This document shows, piece by piece, positions 8,987-16,421 of a DNA stretch of 43,120 bases (position 1 is the stretch's first letter; every line of letters begins with the position of its first letter). The stretch is taken from assembly GCA_049302185.1 (NCBI GenBank), contig JBAQLV010000025.1:1-43120 (forward strand), given 5' to 3'. Under the pieces are notes generated by a model. It was not told the origin of the DNA. It searched no databases and saw nothing but the letters and a program-made list of their open reading frames with translations. The position numbers and the translations under genes are program-made. Origin of the DNA: UBA1546 sp049302185. GTDB lineage: Bacteria > Nitrospirota > Thermodesulfovibrionia > Thermodesulfovibrionales > UBA1546.

Positions 8987-9433
8987 TTATTTTTTCCTTG
9001 TCGGGAGTTCTTTTACTCCCATTATGTCAGGCTCTCCAAGCATCAACTGATTGCCTAAATCTGCTACCTTTGCCTCAGGGAATCCCTCAAGCGCCTTTAT
9101 AGAACCCTCTGGTGTAGTCCTTGTTGCATACTTAAACCTCTTGATCCTTCCATCCCTGAATGTGATTGTCCACATGATGTCCTCAGTTCCTCTCAAAGGA
9201 GTTGATGCAGCACCAAGAGGCATAAAGTCTGCATATCCCCTGACATCCATAGCCTGCTGTGGACATATCTTTACACAACAGTAGCACTCCCAGCAATAAT
9301 TAGGCTCCTGATTGTATGCCTTCATTCTCTCCTTGTCGAGCATCATCAGGTCGTTAGGGCATATATACATGCAAGCAGTTTTATCCTGTCCCTTGCAACC
9401 GTCGCACTTCTCATTAATCACAAAACTTGGCAT
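8987..9433 (-). CDS. aprB: Dissimilatory adenylylsulfate reductase, beta (iron-sulfur) subunit
   Basis: AprB passes electrons from QmoABC to the FAD of AprA through two [4Fe-4S] clusters. The 148-aa protein has C10, C13, C21, C25 for one cluster and C47, C50, C53, C57 for the other. The long insertion between C13 and C21 (KGQDKTA) is typical of AprB. The C-terminal tail that wraps AprA is present (ITFRDGRIKRFKYATRTTPEGS). An AGGAGG site precedes the ATG. The gene order aprB then aprA is canonical. Confidence 0.97.
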   Translation of the reverse strand: MPSFVINEKCDGCKGQDKTACMYICPNDLMMLDKERMKAYNQEPNYCWECYCCVKICPQQAMDVRGYADFMPLGAASTPLRGTEDIMWTITFRDGRIKRFKYATRTTPEGSIKALEGFPEAKVADLGNQLMLGEPDIMGVKELPTRKK

Positions 9434-9524
9434 AATCTAACCTCCTTTTTAGTCTTAAAAATCTCACTTCATCAATCGAAATACTTGAAAGTCTTCTACC
9501 TCACCCCCCTTTCATTAATAATAC

Positions 9525-9551
9525 AAGGGCTCAGACTTTGTATGAGCCCTT
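9525..9551 (-). promoter_or_regulatory. Hairpin at the end of the sat-aprB linker gene
   Basis: A perfect 9-bp stem, AAGGGCTCA paired with TGAGCCCTT, with a 9-nt loop overlaps the stop codon of the 112-aa gene and lies about 90 bp before aprB. There is no T-run after it on the minus strand, so it is more likely an RNA processing or stability element separating the sat and apr parts of the message than a terminator. Confidence 0.5.
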
Positions 9552-9889
9552 TAAGCTATCTGTTGGCTCCAGAAAGCATCACCAGTCTGTTCAAACTTTG
9601 ATAAGAATTCTTCCATTACGTCAATCTTCTTTCTGGCAACAACAAGATCGAATATTTTGTCCTTTACAAATTTGGGAAGCAACTCAATGCTTTTTGTAGT
9701 AGCAGTATCAAATTTTGCCATAGTGAACAGTTTCAGAATCTTGTCTCTTTGTTCTGCTGTATTAGGAACAGCAAGAACCTTTAAACCTGCCAATACTTCT
9801 TTGCACATACCTGCAAGACCGGCAGCCTGAAGTTTTTCAAGCCGCTCCTCATTAATCCATAAATTGATTGGATAGGTTTCTTCTGCCAT
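9551..9889 (-). CDS. Conserved small protein encoded between sat and aprB
   Basis: The 112-aa product is soluble, without signal peptide, membrane helix or cysteine set (its only cysteine is in GMCKEVL). It reads as mostly helical, with a start of YPINLWINEERLEKLQ. I do not recognise a catalytic motif. The position between sat and aprBA matches an unnamed ORF of about the same size in the sat-apr operon of Archaeoglobus, as I recall it; whether they are homologous must be tested. A good AGGAGG site precedes the ATG, and sat lies 29 bp upstream. Likely an accessory or structural factor for sulfate activation; function unknown. Confidence 0.8.
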   Translation of the reverse strand: MAEETYPINLWINEERLEKLQAAGLAGMCKEVLAGLKVLAVPNTAEQRDKILKLFTMAKFDTATTKSIELLPKFVKDKIFDLVVARKKIDVMEEFLSKFEQTGDAFWSQQIA

Positions 9890-9918
9890 ATTTTTCCTCC
9901 TTTTTCTATTTCAATTCG

Positions 9919-11196
9919 TTATTTCAAGGGTTCAATCGTAAATACAGGATTTCTCCTCTTGAGGTAATCCTCTGTAACAAACGCATCGCCAAAGCCATAC
10001 TTCTCGGCGCATTCCATGATCATGTCAAAGACTTCCGGCCTGAAGATACGACGGGGCGGTTTAACGCCATCCTGAATAATACTCCTGATTAATGTACCAC
10101 TGAATGATGCCTTTTTATCCTTGTGTCCACAAAATCCCATATAGGTGACTTCATCGCACACGGGGCAAAACCACCAATCGAGATTGAAAATAGGTGTGAT
10201 ATTCAGAGAACCTTTCGGCAGTTTATCGAAGATCCTGTGTGCATCATACGGATCATAGTAACTTCCGACTCCTGCATGGTCCCTGCCGAACATGTGGTGG
10301 GTGCAGCCGAGATTTGTCCTGAGGCATGCATGGAATACTGCTTCCCTCGGCCCGGCATATCTCATATCCCAGAGGCTGCATGTGGTCAAAAAGATATCAT
10401 CCCTGAAATAGCCATGTTTCCCCTGAGCCTCCTGGCAAAGGATTATTGCCTCATCAATATAATCGCCGGGTCTCTTTGAACCGATGATCGCATTTACCAG
10501 AATACCGCCGCGAGGTTTATCTACCATCATAGAACCATAAGCTCCTAAATATGCGCCTTTCATAAGCCATTCATGGCCCGTGTGCGGAACATTTCTGGTC
10601 TGATGGTTGATGATCATCTCCCATCCTTTCTCCTTAAATTTTTCCCTCATCTGTTTCGGCGTGAGCCAGAATCGTGTAAAGGGCTCGTTTATCTTTGGAG
10701 GGGCGAGGAGGGTTATCTTTCCGCCAAGGAATTTATCCTGGTACTGATAGGTCCTCTTGACGCCGGGATGTTTTTCTTCTGTCGTACCATAAACCTTCTG
10801 TGCCACGTCTTGTTTATCTAAGGTGAAGATATCGGAAACCTCGAAAACAGCAAATGGGTTGCCGGTATAGGTGAGAAGGACTTCATCCTTCTGTTTGATC
10901 CCTGATTTCTTGAGGTCTTCGTCAGACATGTCAAATACGATCGGGATGGCCCAAACAGTCTTTCCATCTGCAAGGAGCATTTTGTCGCAGACAGACTCAA
11001 CGTCAGCCTTTGTCATAAACCCCTCAATCGGTGAGAAAAAGCCGTATGCAATGTCAATTACCTCTGTAGCGATCTGCAAACGAACATCCAGTTCCTTTGC
11101 CTTTGCTGCTCTCATTTCATTCACCCTTTTAATCGCTGCATCTTTCGGCAAAATACGCTCTACAATTTCCTTACCACCATGACCAATGTTTTCCAT
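9919..11196 (-). CDS. sat: Sulfate adenylyltransferase (ATP sulfurylase), dissimilatory type
   Basis: Sat makes APS and PPi from sulfate and ATP. The 425-aa monofunctional protein has the nucleotide-binding QTRNVPHTGHE motif at residues 199-209 and GRDHAGVG at 304-311. The zinc site of the short bacterial and archaeal homohexamer type is visible as C344, C347, C356 and H358 (CPVCDEVTYMGFCGHKD). There is no APS kinase domain. It is the second gene of the operon, 35 bp after adk. The PPi and AMP arising downstream are handled by HppA and Adk encoded in the same cluster. Confidence 0.97.
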   Translation of the reverse strand: MENIGHGGKEIVERILPKDAAIKRVNEMRAAKAKELDVRLQIATEVIDIAYGFFSPIEGFMTKADVESVCDKMLLADGKTVWAIPIVFDMSDEDLKKSGIKQKDEVLLTYTGNPFAVFEVSDIFTLDKQDVAQKVYGTTEEKHPGVKRTYQYQDKFLGGKITLLAPPKINEPFTRFWLTPKQMREKFKEKGWEMIINHQTRNVPHTGHEWLMKGAYLGAYGSMMVDKPRGGILVNAIIGSKRPGDYIDEAIILCQEAQGKHGYFRDDIFLTTCSLWDMRYAGPREAVFHACLRTNLGCTHHMFGRDHAGVGSYYDPYDAHRIFDKLPKGSLNITPIFNLDWWFCPVCDEVTYMGFCGHKDKKASFSGTLIRSIIQDGVKPPRRIFRPEVFDMIMECAEKYGFGDAFVTEDYLKRRNPVFTIEPLK

Positions 11197-11231
11197 TTTT
11201 TCCTCCCTTTAAATTGATTATTAGAAACCGT

Positions 11232-11879
11232 TTACTTACCTTCTAATACAGTGCATACCTTTTTGAATATATCATCTATACTTCCTATACCCATTACGGA
11301 CTTAAGTATTCCTTTCTTATTGTAATAATCTATAAGAGGTGCTGTTTGGGCATCATAAACATCAAGCCTTCTCTTTATTGTCTCCTCTTTGTCGTCATCT
11401 CTCTGGAAAAGTTCTCCGCCACATTTGTCACACACACCAGCTTTCTTTGGTGGAGAAAAATAAACATTATACATCTGCTGGCAGTTCTTACATGTCCTTC
11501 TGCCAGTGAGCCTCTTCATGAGGTCGTCTTTTGGCACATCAACACTTAGGGCTGAATCAATAGGCATACCTAACTTTTTTAACATGCCATCAAGCGTTTC
11601 AGCCTGAGCAGTATTCCGAGGGAAACCATCCAGTATAAAACCTTTCTTACAGTCAGCCTGTTTCAATCTGTCTTGTATCAAACCTATAACAACCTTATCC
11701 GGAACAAGTTCGCCCTTATCCATATAGGACTTTGCCTCTTTTCCAAGAGGTGTACCATCTGCAACGGCCTTCCTTAAGATATCGCCTGTTGAAATCTGAG
11801 GAATCCCATATTTGTCAATAAGTTTTTTAGCCTGTGTTCCCTTCCCCGCCCCTGGTGCACCGAGAAGAACAAGTCTCAT
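11232..11879 (-). CDS. adk: Adenylate kinase, zinc LID type
   Basis: Adk converts AMP and ATP to two ADP. The 215-aa protein has the P-loop GAPGAGKGT at 7-15, the NMP-binding region and a long LID with four zinc cysteines C130, C133, C150, C153. The gene is first in the transcript that continues into sat and aprBA, where AMP is the product of APS reduction. In most bacteria adk lies between secY and map; that junction (32494-32577) is empty here. So the housekeeping adk appears to have been relocated, unless a second copy exists elsewhere. A GGAGG site precedes the ATG. Confidence 0.96.
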   Translation of the reverse strand: MRLVLLGAPGAGKGTQAKKLIDKYGIPQISTGDILRKAVADGTPLGKEAKSYMDKGELVPDKVVIGLIQDRLKQADCKKGFILDGFPRNTAQAETLDGMLKKLGMPIDSALSVDVPKDDLMKRLTGRRTCKNCQQMYNVYFSPPKKAGVCDKCGGELFQRDDDKEETIKRRLDVYDAQTAPLIDYYNKKGILKSVMGIGSIDDIFKKVCTVLEGK

Positions 11880-12000
11880 AGTGATACCTCCATTTTTTGA
11901 CTATTACCCGGCAAAATATATCGAAATCACTCAAAAAAATAAATAAGTGTGCTATTAATCAAAAAATTAAGTTACATGGCAGTGTGGTTTATAGAAAACC

Positions 12001-12024
12001 CTAAAAACCTTACTAAAAACCTTA
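12001..12024. repeat. Perfect 12-bp tandem direct repeat at the adk-sat transcription start
   Basis: The unit CTAAAAACCTTA occurs twice with no gap. On the minus strand it reads TAAGGTTTTTAG and covers roughly +1 to +20 of the predicted transcript, just after the -10 box. The spacing of about one helical turn would suit a dimeric repressor operator, which is inference. Confidence 0.6.
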
Positions 12025-12026
12025 CT

Positions 12027-12055
12027 AATATATGTTCTGGCATATTTTAAGTCAA
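12027..12055 (-). promoter_or_regulatory. Sigma70-type promoter for the adk-sat-apr operon
   Basis: On the minus strand TTGACT (12055-12050), a 17-bp spacer and TATATT (12032-12027) make a good promoter. It lies in the 254-bp AT-rich region upstream of adk and leaves a leader of about 140 nt. I see no clear riboswitch in that leader. Confidence 0.7.
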
Positions 12056-12133
12056 ATTTATATTTCTGATATAAAGATAGGATTTACTTATCACTCAAAT
12101 GTAAAAAGGTGTTATATAGTTATAATGATATAA

Positions 12134-12748
12134 TCATAATGATTTTTCATAATTTAGCTTTTGCTTAATAAATTGTTGGAATTCTTTCAATGCCCTTCCT
12201 CTGTGGCTTAAGGAATCTTTTTCCTGATCGCTCATCTCAGCAAATGTTCTGCTATACCCCTGCGGATAAAACACAGGGTCGTATCCAAACCCGTTAGCCC
12301 CTTTTGGCTCCTTACCTATCAGCCCCTCAGCATATCCTGAAAATGTCTCCACCCTGCTGCCAGAAAATGCCAGAGCTATTACGCATACAAAGCGCGCGCC
12401 TCTTTTATCATCAGGCACAGAACTCATTTCCCTCAGGAGCTTTTCGTAATTCTTTCTGTCATCTGCGCCTTCTCCGGAATATCTTGCAGAGAAAACTCCG
12501 GGCGCTCCGCCCAAGGCGTAAACCTCAAGCCCCGAATCATCGGCAAGGGCAGGCATCTTCGTATATTTTGAAACAGCCCTTGCCTTCTTCACGGCATTTT
12601 CTTCAAAGGTCTTTCCGTCTTCAACAACTTCAGGGCATCCGGGGAAATCATCAAGCGTATAAATAGTGACAGGCATATCCTTGACAATCCTCTTTATCTC
12701 ATCAATCTTTTTCTTGTTTCTTGTTGCGAGAACTATATCCATATCCAT
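12134..12748 (-). CDS. rdgB: XTP/dITP diphosphatase (RdgB/HAM1)
   Basis: This enzyme hydrolyses ITP, dITP and XTP to monophosphates and keeps non-canonical purines out of DNA. The 204-aa product has the family signatures VLATRNKKKIDEIK, ALADDSGLEVYALGGAPGVFSARYSG and GFGYDPVFYPQG, and the SHRGRALKEF end. Two Met codons stand at the start. The ribosome site GAGGG is too close to the first ATG and well spaced for the third codon (ATG at 12742), so the true product is probably 202 aa. It is transcribed with the small gene upstream (45-bp gap). Confidence 0.95.
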   Translation of the reverse strand: MDMDIVLATRNKKKIDEIKRIVKDMPVTIYTLDDFPGCPEVVEDGKTFEENAVKKARAVSKYTKMPALADDSGLEVYALGGAPGVFSARYSGEGADDRKNYEKLLREMSSVPDDKRGARFVCVIALAFSGSRVETFSGYAEGLIGKEPKGANGFGYDPVFYPQGYSRTFAEMSDQEKDSLSHRGRALKEFQQFIKQKLNYEKSL

Positions 12749-12793
12749 ACCCTCAAAGATTCTCAGCCCACTTAACCAAAAAACAGGGCTTCC

Positions 12794-13123
12794 CTAAAAA
12801 TCAGGAAACATCTTGATAGAAAGCTCTTTATTATTGCCAATCACTGCCTTTGCAGTAATAATACCACCCTCAACATAGGCAAGGCTGAACTCCTTAAATC
12901 CCCTGTGGACAAACTCCTTTGCATCAGCAGGGCATCCTCTCTCGCACCCTGCAATCCCCCTTACCATTTGCGGGATCAGCCCTCTTACATCAACGTTAAG
13001 AGCAGCGCCTTTTAAAGAACAAAATGCCTCTATCTGTCCTACAACAGAATCCAGATCAATACGGAATGGATTTTCAATGGCAATAGATATTGAATCACTT
13101 CCGATGCTGACACTAATCTCCAT
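12794..13123 (-). CDS. Hypothetical small protein with a conserved-looking CERGC motif
   Basis: I do not recognise this family. From the ATG at 13123 it is 109 aa; a longer frame from ATG 13144 exists, but only the shorter start has a purine-rich GGGGGA site. The sequence has a first half of alternating strands and helix with a single Cys in FCSLKGAALNVD. A short CERGCPADAKEFVHRGFKEF segment follows, then a strand-rich end (YVEGGIITAKAVI). The three cysteines could bind a metal or cluster, but there are too few for a [4Fe-4S] site in a monomer. It sits upstream of rdgB on the same strand. Confidence 0.6.
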   Translation of the reverse strand: MEISVSIGSDSISIAIENPFRIDLDSVVGQIEAFCSLKGAALNVDVRGLIPQMVRGIAGCERGCPADAKEFVHRGFKEFSLAYVEGGIITAKAVIGNNKELSIKMFPDF

Positions 13124-13207
13124 TAATTCCCCCAAAGGCGTCATTAAAATTCTGCGCTATACACTCTGATACTTTGATGCTTTTATTTCTTCTTTTTCTT
13201 CTGAGAC

Positions 13208-13241
13208 AGCCTGATATTATAGATTGATAACGCATCAGGCT
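13208..13241. promoter_or_regulatory. Inverted repeat in the divergent promoter region
   Basis: AGCCTGAT and ATCAGGCT form an 8-bp inverted repeat separated by 18 bp, inside the 182-bp gap between two divergently transcribed genes. It could be an operator or a weak hairpin. Confidence 0.35.
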
Positions 13242-13326
13242 TCAAGCTATATTGCATTTTTTGAAATGTTTTTACAAAATACTCTTACGGCGGCTGTTAT
13301 GAAAAAAGTCATTGTGCGTATTTAAG

Positions 13327-14475
13327 ATGAAGAAGGCAAGAATTCTCATAACATGCCCTAAGGGGATTTCTCCGTACCTTAAGAAAGAAATCCTGAGACT
13401 TGAATTCCCTGTGAAATCTGATTCTGTTTCATGGGTTGAAACGGAAGGTTTGATAGAAGATACAATGAGGCTCAACCTTTTTTTGAGAGCAGGCCACAGG
13501 GTCCTCTATCACATCAAGGATTTTCATGCATCTGATCCGGAAGAACTTTACGCTGAAGTCAAGAAAATACAATGGGAGAATTATCTTCATGAGGATGGAT
13601 ATGTGTGCATAACATCGTCGGTTAAAAACTCAACAATAAGCGATACAAGATATCCAAATCTTAAGTGTAAAGATGCAATAGTGGACAGGATGTCAGAGAA
13701 GTTCGGAAGGAGGCCTGACTCAGGCCCGCTGAGGGACAGGGCAGTCATCCACCTCTACTGGGAAGGTGAAGATTGCAGCATATATATAGATACTTCCGGC
13801 GAGCCCCTGTCCAAAAGGAGATACAGGAAAATCCCATTTAAGGCGCCGATGCAGGAGACGCTCGCAGCCTCTGTTATCATGGCAACAGGATGGAGCGGGC
13901 AGGGCAATTTCATAACCCCCATGTGCGGAAGCGGAACACTCGCTATAGAAGCAAGCCTCATTGCTCTGAACAGGCCGCCGGGCCTTCTTAGGGACAACTT
14001 CGGCTTTATGCACATAAAAGGATTTAATGAGGAACTCTGGAGACGCTTAAGGGAAAACGCAAAGTCATCAATAAAAAAGCGGCTTGACTTCAGGATAATA
14101 GCATCTGACATAAGCAGTAAGGCTATAGAAGCTGCAAAAAATAATGCAGAGACAGCAGGCGTTGCACACCTCATCGAGTTTCATATCTGCGATTTCAGAG
14201 AAACTCCGGTTCCTGAAGGAGGAGGGGTAGTCATACTGAATCCTGAATATGGAGAGAGGATGGGAGAGGAAAAAGCTCTCGAAGATACATACGAGGGAAT
14301 GGGCGATTTTTTCAAACAGAGGTGCAAGGGATATACAGGCTACATATTCACGGGAAATCTTGACCTCGCAAAAAAAGTTGGACTTAAGGCAAAGAGGCGC
14401 ATGCAGTTCTTTAACGGCAGTATTGAATGCAGGCTGCTGGAATACGAGTTGTATGAAGGAAGCAGGAAGCCATAA
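13327..14475 (+). CDS. THUMP-domain class I SAM-dependent RNA methyltransferase (RlmL/COG0116-like)
   Basis: The 382-aa protein is predicted to methylate the guanine N2 of an RNA, as RlmL does in 23S rRNA. The N-terminal third (from ILITCPKGISPYLKKEI) is the ferredoxin-like and THUMP part. The SAM site is at PMCGSGTLAIEASLIA, followed by ASDISSKAIEAAKNNAETAG. The catalytic motif, normally NPPY, here reads NPEYGERM. The start chosen is the ATG at 13327; an earlier TTG at 13312 has no support. It is the first gene of a plus-strand run, with dus 25 bp downstream. The exact RNA target is not known. Confidence 0.9.
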   Translation: MKKARILITCPKGISPYLKKEILRLEFPVKSDSVSWVETEGLIEDTMRLNLFLRAGHRVLYHIKDFHASDPEELYAEVKKIQWENYLHEDGYVCITSSVKNSTISDTRYPNLKCKDAIVDRMSEKFGRRPDSGPLRDRAVIHLYWEGEDCSIYIDTSGEPLSKRRYRKIPFKAPMQETLAASVIMATGWSGQGNFITPMCGSGTLAIEASLIALNRPPGLLRDNFGFMHIKGFNEELWRRLRENAKSSIKKRLDFRIIASDISSKAIEAAKNNAETAGVAHLIEFHICDFRETPVPEGGGVVILNPEYGERMGEEKALEDTYEGMGDFFKQRCKGYTGYIFTGNLDLAKKVGLKAKRRMQFFNGSIECRLLEYELYEGSRKP

Positions 14476-14500
14476 TCCGTCTAATGTATAATAAACAGCC

Positions 14501-15481
14501 ATGCTTTCAATCGGACACATAAAGTTAAATTCTCCATTGGTGCTTGCTCCCATGGCAGGGATAAGCGACCTGCCTTTCCGCATGATTAACAGGTCTTTCG
14601 GGTGCAAACTCGCATTTACAGAGATGATAAACGCCAGCTCGCTTGTGAGAAAAAATATAACCACGCTGAAAAACCTTTCTACGACAGTTGATGACAGGCC
14701 ATTGAGTGTCCAGCTCCTCGGAGCCAATCCGGATGTTATCAGAAGGGCTGTTGATATTGTATCCGGATATGCTTTCGATATAATAGATTTCAACGCAGCA
14801 TGTCCTGTAAACAAGATTGTATCAAGGGGCGAAGGCGCAGGGCTTCTCATGGAACCTCTGAGGCTGCAAAAAATCCTGAAGATAATCGTAGAAAATACAG
14901 ATAGGCCTGTCACCGTAAAGATACGCTCCGGCTGGGATGAATCATCTGTCAATACATCCGAGACTGCGCTCCGCGCACAGGATGCCGGCGTTAAAGCCAT
15001 CATTATACACGGCAGGACAAGACTGCAGGCATACAGGGGAAAAGTCGATTACGACGTAATAAGAGAGGTAAAAGAGTCCGTTCAAATACCTGTAATAGCC
15101 AGCGGTGATGCGCTCTCTCCGGAATTAATCAGGAAACTTTTTGATGAGACCGGCTGTGATGGTGTGGCTGTGGCGCGAGGCGCTCTCGGCAATCCATGGA
15201 TATTCCGGGAAACAGAAGAGCTTCTGAAAAAAGGCTCGGCGCCTTTAAGGCCTGATGTCTATGAGATAACTCAAACAATGAAAAAACATCTTGATCTAAA
15301 TATCTCATTCCACAGCGAGGAAAGAGGAGTCATGCATTTCAGGAAATTCTTTGGATGGTACACGAAGGGGATGTCAGTAAAAATGCTGAAAATGAGGGTA
15401 TTCCATGCGGTAACCAGAGAAGACATGCAGCATCTGATAGAAGAAGTGGAGGAGGATTATGTTTCTAAAAATCGGGCATAG
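14501..15481 (+). CDS. dusB: tRNA-dihydrouridine synthase
   Basis: Dus reduces uridine to dihydrouridine in the tRNA D-loop, using FMN and NADPH. The 326-aa product has the FMN-barrel start LVLAPMAGISDLPFR, the catalytic cysteine in FNAACPVNKIVSRGEGAGLL, then VTVKIRSGWDE, IIHGRTRLQAYRG and the phosphate-binding IASGDALSPE. The DusB subgroup is the most common in such bacteria, and the gene symbol rests on that resemblance. Its last 23 bp overlap the next gene, so the two are translationally coupled. Confidence 0.94.
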   Translation: MLSIGHIKLNSPLVLAPMAGISDLPFRMINRSFGCKLAFTEMINASSLVRKNITTLKNLSTTVDDRPLSVQLLGANPDVIRRAVDIVSGYAFDIIDFNAACPVNKIVSRGEGAGLLMEPLRLQKILKIIVENTDRPVTVKIRSGWDESSVNTSETALRAQDAGVKAIIIHGRTRLQAYRGKVDYDVIREVKESVQIPVIASGDALSPELIRKLFDETGCDGVAVARGALGNPWIFRETEELLKKGSAPLRPDVYEITQTMKKHLDLNISFHSEERGVMHFRKFFGWYTKGMSVKMLKMRVFHAVTREDMQHLIEEVEEDYVSKNRA

Positions 15482-16115
15482 GGGAGCAAGGGCATACGAG
15501 ATTGAGAACACTCTTGATAGCTTTAAGAAGGCTATTGAGCTTGGCGTAAATGCTATTGAATTTGACGTGAGGGCAACAAAGGACGGAAAGCTCATTGTAT
15601 TTCACGACGATAACCTGAAAAGGGTCTTTGGAAAGGATATTGAGTTAAACGCTTCGCCATTAAAAGAACTAAGGCATCTCACGGAAAACAGAATCCCGAC
15701 CCTTGAAGAGACTTTGAAATTCATCGGTACAACGGTAGAGAGGATTCTCATTGAGCTAAAAGAAACAGGTTATGAAAAGAAAGTCCTTGCGGTTATAAAG
15801 AAAGAGAAACTCCTTGACCGTGCAATCATTGTCTCGTTCCATGAAGAGGCGCTCTCTGAAATCAGAAAACTGGACAGCAAGATTGAGACAGGACTCATCT
15901 ATGCAAGGCATAAGAATCCTATATCTTCAGCCTTAAAATTAAAGGTACAGTATCTCGTTGCCCTCTATAGATTTACTCATACTAAAAACGTTGAAGACGC
16001 GCATAAGAAAAATCTTAAGGTAATTGTCTGGACGATTAATACAAAAGAAGAGGCAAAAGAATACCGCGCCAAAGGCGTTGACGGGATTGCAAGCGACAAG
16101 CCGGATGTGTTGTAA
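15459..16115 (+). CDS. Glycerophosphodiester phosphodiesterase family protein
   Basis: The 218-aa GDPD TIM-barrel enzyme cleaves glycerophosphodiesters to glycerol 3-phosphate and an alcohol. The catalytic start reads GHRGARAYEIENTLDSF, with metal ligands in EFDVRATKDGKLIVFHDD. ILIELKE and the end VIVWTINTKEEAKEYRAKGVDGIASDKPD match the family. There is no signal peptide, so it is a cytoplasmic UgpQ-like form. The start ATG lies inside dus (GTGGAGGAGG just upstream). Confidence 0.93.
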   Translation: MFLKIGHRGARAYEIENTLDSFKKAIELGVNAIEFDVRATKDGKLIVFHDDNLKRVFGKDIELNASPLKELRHLTENRIPTLEETLKFIGTTVERILIELKETGYEKKVLAVIKKEKLLDRAIIVSFHEEALSEIRKLDSKIETGLIYARHKNPISSALKLKVQYLVALYRFTHTKNVEDAHKKNLKVIVWTINTKEEAKEYRAKGVDGIASDKPDVL

Positions 16116-16159
16116 AACGCTGGTCAAATCCCAAAACTTGACCATCAAATCTCTTCACC

Positions 16160-16188
16160 TTGACACGATGCCTTAAACCCGTTATTGT
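16160..16188 (+). promoter_or_regulatory. Candidate sigma70 promoter before the 59-aa gene
   Basis: TTGACA (16160-16165), a 17-bp spacer and TATTGT (16183-16188) precede the small gene at 16217 by about 28 bp. The -35 is consensus and the -10 is moderate. Confidence 0.5.
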
Positions 16189-16216
16189 AAAATCATAAGT
16201 ATAAAAGGAGGCGCTC

Positions 16217-16396
16217 ATGAAAATCGAACTTGAAGGCACATTGATAAAAATGATGCCTGAAAACGACAGAGAGAAAAATGAACTCAACCAGCTCTGGGTA
16301 ATCCTCATAGACTGCGTTAAAGAAAATAAGAAGCTTGTTCCTGTCGGGCAGTATCTTCCGGGCATGAAAGAAGTAGCTACGTTTAATATCGAATAG
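16217..16396 (+). CDS. Small 59-aa protein of unknown function
   Basis: A short frame encodes 59 aa, from MKIELEGTLIKMMPEND to MKEVATFNIE. It has an excellent ribosome site (AAAAGGAGG, 7 nt before the ATG), a candidate promoter and a stop 25 bp before the next gene. The product is charged, soluble and cysteine-poor (one Cys). The beta-strand-like ends with a helix in the middle suggest a small folded protein. I do not recognise the family. Confidence 0.65.
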   Translation: MKIELEGTLIKMMPENDREKNELNQLWVILIDCVKENKKLVPVGQYLPGMKEVATFNIE

Positions 16397-16421
16397 CGCC
16401 GCTTAAAGCCATGACATATTT

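Noticed and set aside
11880..12133. Riboswitch or small RNA in the adk leader
   Set aside because: The region is AT-rich with a promoter and a direct repeat, but no stable conserved fold could be recognised.
13124..13144. Upstream ATG start of the small gene before rdgB
   Set aside because: There is no purine-rich site before it, while the ATG at 13123 has GGGGGA at a suitable distance.
14068..15003. Large minus-strand open frame of 311 codons across the end of the methyltransferase gene and the start of dus
   Set aside because: It is a shadow of two well-recognised plus-strand genes and its product looks like a random, Ser- and Leu-rich translation.
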